From DASXHZ01 sp036488085 (GTDB lineage Bacteria > Acidobacteriota > Thermoanaerobaculia > Gp7-AA8): a DNA stretch of 25,197 nucleotides. The stretch covers positions 1 through 25,197 of the forward strand of contig DASXHZ010000035.1 of NCBI GenBank assembly GCA_036488085.1, read 5' to 3'. Under the pieces are notes generated by a model. It saw nothing but the letters and a program-made list of their open reading frames with translations, did no database searches and was not told the origin of the DNA. Shown here piece after piece: positions 22,003 to 25,197 of this stretch (within the stretch, counting starts at the first letter, position 1; each line of letters starts with the position of its first letter). Made by a program: the position numbers and the translations under genes.

Positions 22003-22982
22003 AGTTCCTGAACTCCATTCGCTCGCGTCTCTTCCTCGGGTCTCTCTTCTGGACTGCCGGGCTACTCCTCATCAGCCACATGGCGTTCATCCTGGTCGCG
22101 AGGCTGCGGCCGCAAATACGGTTCACGGTCTATCTTCACGCCGCCCTCTTGATCGCCCTCGTCATCATGGCCATCGGGCTGTTGATCCTTCGGAGCGGTC
22201 TGACGCCATTTCGCGAGTTGCGCGCGCGGTTGAACGCGGTTCGCGAGGGGAGCGAGCAACGTGTCGACGGTGTGTATCCCACTGAGGTGCAGCCGCTGAT
22301 CGACGATCTGAACAAGCTACTCGTCAGTCATGACGAGGCGGTGCGGCGGGCAGTCGCGCGCGCGGCGGATCTCGCGCATGGCCTCAAGACGCCGCTCGCG
22401 GTACTGACGCACGAGGCCGATCGCGCCGAGGACGAAGGTCACGTTGAACTTGCAGCAGCGGTGCGGCAACAGGTCGAACGGATGCGCCGGAGTGTGGAAG
22501 TGCAGCTCGCGCACGCTCGTGCCGCAGGTTCAGGCGCCACGCTCGGTGCACGTGCATCGGTCCTGACCTCGGCAACGAGTCTCGCGCGTGCGCTGAACCG
22601 GCTGTACGCCAGTCGCGGAATCGAGATCAACGTACGCGCGCGCGAGGAAGATGTCGCCCGCTGCCAGCCCGAGGATCTCGACGAGATCCTTGGGAACCTC
22701 CTCGACAACGCGTGCAAGTGGGCCTCGTCGCGCGTCGTCGTCTCCTCGTCGTCGCAGGACGGCGCCGTGCGCATTCTCGTGGACGATGACGGACCCGGGA
22801 TTCCGGCAGACATGCGGCAGGCGGTGTTGCGTCGCGGCGTTCGCGCCGATGAAGCGGCGCCAGGTTCGGGCCTCGGTCTCGCGATCGCCGCCGATCTGAT
22901 CGAGATCTACGGTGGAACCATCACTCTCGACGTCGCGCCCGCCGGCGGTCTGCGCGTCCATGTCCGGGTGCCGCGCGCCTGA
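21999..22982 (+). CDS. Sensor histidine kinase with minimal extracytoplasmic loop
   Basis: 327 residues from ATG 21999. TM1 about 11-33 and TM2 about 44-64 are separated by only about ten residues (ARLRPQIRFT), so no periplasmic sensor domain exists. HAMP-like segment about 65-115; H-box AHGLKTPL with His127; N-box GNLLDNACKW (232-241); G1 VDDDGPGIP; G2 GSGLGLAIA (289-297). This is a complete kinase for the adjacent regulator. The intramembrane-sensing layout is known from BceS-type kinases that rely on a partner ABC transporter, and one is encoded next door. It abuts the MFS stop with no gap. Confidence 0.95.
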   Translation: MKFLNSIRSRLFLGSLFWTAGLLLISHMAFILVARLRPQIRFTVYLHAALLIALVIMAIGLLILRSGLTPFRELRARLNAVREGSEQRVDGVYPTEVQPLIDDLNKLLVSHDEAVRRAVARAADLAHGLKTPLAVLTHEADRAEDEGHVELAAAVRQQVERMRRSVEVQLAHARAAGSGATLGARASVLTSATSLARALNRLYASRGIEINVRAREEDVARCQPEDLDEILGNLLDNACKWASSRVVVSSSSQDGAVRILVDDDGPGIPADMRQAVLRRGVRADEAAPGSGLGLAIAADLIEIYGGTITLDVAPAGGLRVHVRVPRA

Positions 22983-24149
22983 TCAGCGCGCGATACGAAG
23001 CGTCGCGACCCACACCGCGGCGGCGACGGCGAGCACGCCGCCAGTGAAGAACGCCGCGGTGTGCGCGATCGACTGGTAGATCCAGCCGAAGAGCGCGGTG
23101 CCGAGCAGGACGCAGAGCCCGTTCGCGAGGTAGTAGTACCCGAATCCCTTGCCGCGCAGCTCGGCCGGCGCGAATTCCGCGATCCACGCGCGTTCGGCGC
23201 CTTCGTAGAGCGCGAACGGAATCGCGTAGAGGATGAAGAGGACGACGAAGAACGAGAGCGTTCGTGCGAATGGGAATGCGAAATAGATCACCGCGTACGA
23301 GCACCATCCTGCGATGAGGAGAAGCGTACGGTCGACGCGATCCGACAACGCGCCCGCGCGCGTCGAGAAGAGCGCCTTGATGACGTGATGCGCCGCCCAC
23401 AGCGCCGGCAACATCGCGGTCGCGACACCGGCGACGTGCGCCTGGAGGAGGAGGAATGCGTCGCTCGAGTTTGCGAGTGAGAAGAGCGCGACGCCGGCGA
23501 CGGCCTTCCAGAACGCTGAGGGAAGGACCCCTTTTGCTGTCGCTGTCGATTCTTTCGGGACGTGATGCGACTCCTTCAGAAACAGCAGAAGCAGAACGCC
23601 GAGCACTCCCGGGATCACGGCGACGAAAAAGACCGTGCGCATCTGCACGTGCATCCCGTTCATCAGGAGCAGCGCGATGAGGGGGCCGACGATCGCGCCG
23701 GTGTGATCGAGCGCCCGGTGGAATCCGAACGCTTTCCCACGCGACTCGGGGGGCGTGACGTCGGCGATGAGCGCGTCGCGCGGCGCGGAACGAATGCCTT
23801 TCCCGGTCCGGTCGACCAGCCGCGCCAGCAACACCAGCGGCCAGACCCGTGCTAGCGGGATCAACACGCGTGAGATCGCCGCGAGCGAGTAGCCGCTCGC
23901 GATGAGCGGTTTTCGCTTCGGTATCCGGTCCGACCAGGCGCCGGCGAAATACTTGAGCACCGACGCCAGACCGTCAGCGCCGCCTTCGATGAGTCCGATG
24001 ACCACCGGTGTGGCGCCGAGGAACGAGGCCAGGAAGACGGGAAGGAGCGGGTAGATCATCTCGCTCGACGAGTCGTTCAGGAGGCTGACGAAGCCGAGGA
24101 GGACGACTTGCGGGCGGAGGCGCTGCTTGTCCGTCACGGGGCGGAGCAT
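22983..24149 (-). CDS. MFS transporter
   Basis: 388 residues from ATG 24149 on the minus strand, without a clear Shine-Dalgarno. About twelve hydrophobic segments are seen (VVLLGFVSLLNDSSSEMIYP at the N-terminus). The motif DRTGKGIRSAPRDALIADV after TM4 and RGKAFGFHRALDHTGAIVGP are typical of a YcaD/Bmr-like MFS group with LNDSSSEMIYPLLP, common near metal or drug resistance genes. The matching RGKGFGYYYLANGL lies in the second half. The substrate cannot be told. Converges directly on the histidine kinase (TGATCA junction) with no terminator between. Confidence 0.93.
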   Translation of the reverse strand: MLRPVTDKQRLRPQVVLLGFVSLLNDSSSEMIYPLLPVFLASFLGATPVVIGLIEGGADGLASVLKYFAGAWSDRIPKRKPLIASGYSLAAISRVLIPLARVWPLVLLARLVDRTGKGIRSAPRDALIADVTPPESRGKAFGFHRALDHTGAIVGPLIALLLMNGMHVQMRTVFFVAVIPGVLGVLLLLFLKESHHVPKESTATAKGVLPSAFWKAVAGVALFSLANSSDAFLLLQAHVAGVATAMLPALWAAHHVIKALFSTRAGALSDRVDRTLLLIAGWCSYAVIYFAFPFARTLSFFVVLFILYAIPFALYEGAERAWIAEFAPAELRGKGFGYYYLANGLCVLLGTALFGWIYQSIAHTAAFFTGGVLAVAAAVWVATLRIAR

Positions 24150-24197
24150 ATGTCACGGCATTTCAATACAATCCGCCCGCATTTTTCGGAGGATCAA

Positions 24198-25076
24198 ATG
24201 GCAATCAAGAAAGTCGGCGTCCTCGGCTGCGGTCTCATGGGCTCCGGCATCGCGCAGGTCGCGGCGCAGGCGGGCTACGACACCGTCGTCCGCGAAGTCG
24301 AACAGAAGTTCGTCGACAAGGGGCTCGCCAGCATCGACAAGAACCTCGGCAAGTCGGTCGAGAAGGGGAAGCTGAAAGCGGAGGACAAAGATGCCTGCCT
24401 GTCGCGCCTGAAGGGCACGATCTCGCTCGACGACCTCGCCGACTGCGACATCGTCATCGAGGCGATCATCGAGAACGCGCAGGTCAAGAAGGACACCTAT
24501 GCGGACCTCGACCGCATCGTGAAGAAGGACGCGATCTTCGCGTCGAACACGTCGTCGCTCACCATCACCGAACTGTCGATGGCGACCGCGCGGCCGAAGC
24601 AATTCGTCGGCCTCCACTTCTTCAACCCGGTGCCGGTGATGAAGCTCGTCGAAGTCGTGCGGACGATCCTCACGAGCGACGCGGCGTTCGAGACTGCATT
24701 CGCATTCGCGAAGTCGCTCGGTAAGGAGCCGGTGTCGTGCCGCGACAACTCCGGCTTCATCGTGAACCGCCTGTTGGTACCGTACATCCTCGACGCCATC
24801 CGCGCGTACGAAGAAGGCGTCGGGTCGATCGAGGATATCGACAAGGCAATGCAGCTCGGCTGCGGCTATCCGATGGGCCCCTTCACCCTCCTCGACTTCG
24901 TCGGCCTCGACACCACGTACTACATCACCCACGTCATGCACGAGGAGTATCAGGAGAAGCGCTTCGCCTCGCCGCCCCTCCTCCGCAAAATGGTCCTGGC
25001 CGGCCGCTTCGGCCGCAAGAGCGGCGCTGGCTTCTACGACTACTCCGGCGAGAAGCCAGTGGCGTTTGATCGTTAG
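24198..25076 (+). CDS. hbd: 3-hydroxyacyl-CoA dehydrogenase (3-hydroxybutyryl-CoA dehydrogenase type)
   Basis: 292 residues from ATG 24198, with GGAGGA 4 nt upstream; the longer reading from 24108 runs antisense to the MFS start and is rejected. NAD-binding Rossmann motif GVLGCGLMGSG (7-17). Catalytic residues in the spacing of characterised enzymes: Ser119 (ASNTSS), His140 and Glu152 (GLHFFNPVPVMKLVEVV), Asn190 (NSGFIVNRLL). C-terminal dimerisation domain with GCGYPMGPFTLLDFVGLD and GRFGRKSGAGFYDY. It oxidises 3-hydroxyacyl-CoA to 3-ketoacyl-CoA, or the reverse, in beta-oxidation or butyrate/PHB metabolism. Stand-alone length (about 290) matches Hbd/PaaH rather than FadB. A possible -10 TACAAT is at 24167-24172. 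Confidence 0.95.
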   Translation: MAIKKVGVLGCGLMGSGIAQVAAQAGYDTVVREVEQKFVDKGLASIDKNLGKSVEKGKLKAEDKDACLSRLKGTISLDDLADCDIVIEAIIENAQVKKDTYADLDRIVKKDAIFASNTSSLTITELSMATARPKQFVGLHFFNPVPVMKLVEVVRTILTSDAAFETAFAFAKSLGKEPVSCRDNSGFIVNRLLVPYILDAIRAYEEGVGSIEDIDKAMQLGCGYPMGPFTLLDFVGLDTTYYITHVMHEEYQEKRFASPPLLRKMVLAGRFGRKSGAGFYDYSGEKPVAFDR

Positions 25077-25083
25077 AACTTTT

Positions 25084-25108
25084 ATCCCGCGCCCGCAGGG
25101 CGCGGGAT
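25084..25108 (+). terminator. GC-rich hairpin after the dehydrogenase
   Basis: ATCCCGCGCCC and GGGCGCGGGAT are perfect 11-bp arms with a 3-nt loop, 7 bp after the stop. There is no U-tract on the + side, so termination is likely but not classic. Confidence 0.6.
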
Positions 25109-25146
25109 CATCGGTTCCACCGCGCCGAACGAACGGTTTTCGCGAG

Positions 25147-25197
25147 CGCCACGCCCCTCACCCGGCGCTTCGCGCCACCCTCTCCCGGAGGGAGAGG
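25147..25197. repeat. REP-like intergenic element, cut by the window end
   Basis: CGCCACGCCCCTCACCCGGC, GCTTCGCGCC and CTCTCCCGGAGGGAGAG follow one another. The last forms a hairpin (CTCTCCC-GGA-GGGAGAG). Elements of this CCCTCACCC...CTCTCCC type are dispersed in several high-GC bacterial genomes, from general knowledge. Its 3' limit is outside the window. Confidence 0.55.

Overview
The window is GC-rich, densely packed bacterial chromosome. No phage structural or lysis module, transposase, tRNA, rRNA or CRISPR array is visible. A DUF1549/DUF1553 plus DUF1501 pair, tandem tail-collar proteins, a DUF255 protein and many short lipoproteins together suggest Acidobacteriota or a similar environmental lineage (Planctomycetota or Myxococcota are alternatives). 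This assignment is inference from gene content only.

Layout. (1) 2-5679: the 3' end of a large Ig-like/beta-helix surface protein, three tandem phage-tail-collar (microcystin-dependent-protein-like) genes, an unrecognised Tat-type exported protein, a GNAT acetyltransferase and a convergent DUF6916-like gene. This looks like an uncharacterised cell-surface fibre cassette. (2) 5736-6692: a KirBac-type potassium channel. (3) 6702-6898: a non-coding array of nine degenerate 21-22 bp units. (4) 6970-10245: a DUF1549/DUF1553 secreted protein with a CxxCH motif and a Tat-exported DUF1501 partner. (5) 10252-13414: an M48 metallopeptidase lipoprotein and a DUF255 thioredoxin-fold protein, divergent around a heptamer-repeat inverted structure. 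(6) 13585-14140: two convergent paralogous ribbon-helix-helix-like genes, each with a palindrome upstream. (7) 14253-17532: a BON lipoprotein, a low-complexity lipoprotein, DUF72, Bax-inhibitor-1 and a 67-aa protein, with two more heptamer-repeat hairpins. (8) 17599-18345: YebC. (9) 18403-22982: an ABC transporter (ATPase with an apparent 1-nt frameshift, FtsX/MacB-type permease), a 41-aa membrane protein, an OmpR-type response regulator and a histidine kinase with almost no extracytoplasmic loop. (10) 22983-25076: an MFS transporter and a 3-hydroxyacyl-CoA dehydrogenase, then a hairpin and a REP-like element cut by the window edge.

The strongest new signals are: a 20-bp box GTTCA-N7-TTCAGCGG present three times, each 20-22 nt before a start codon (ABC ATPase, response regulator, 41-aa membrane protein), which ties region 9 into one probable regulon; the 21-22 bp array; three unrelated-sequence heptamer-periodic inverted repeats; the tail-collar cassette, including a 13-bp hairpin that covers the acetyltransferase ribosome-binding site; and the convergent paralogous regulator pair.
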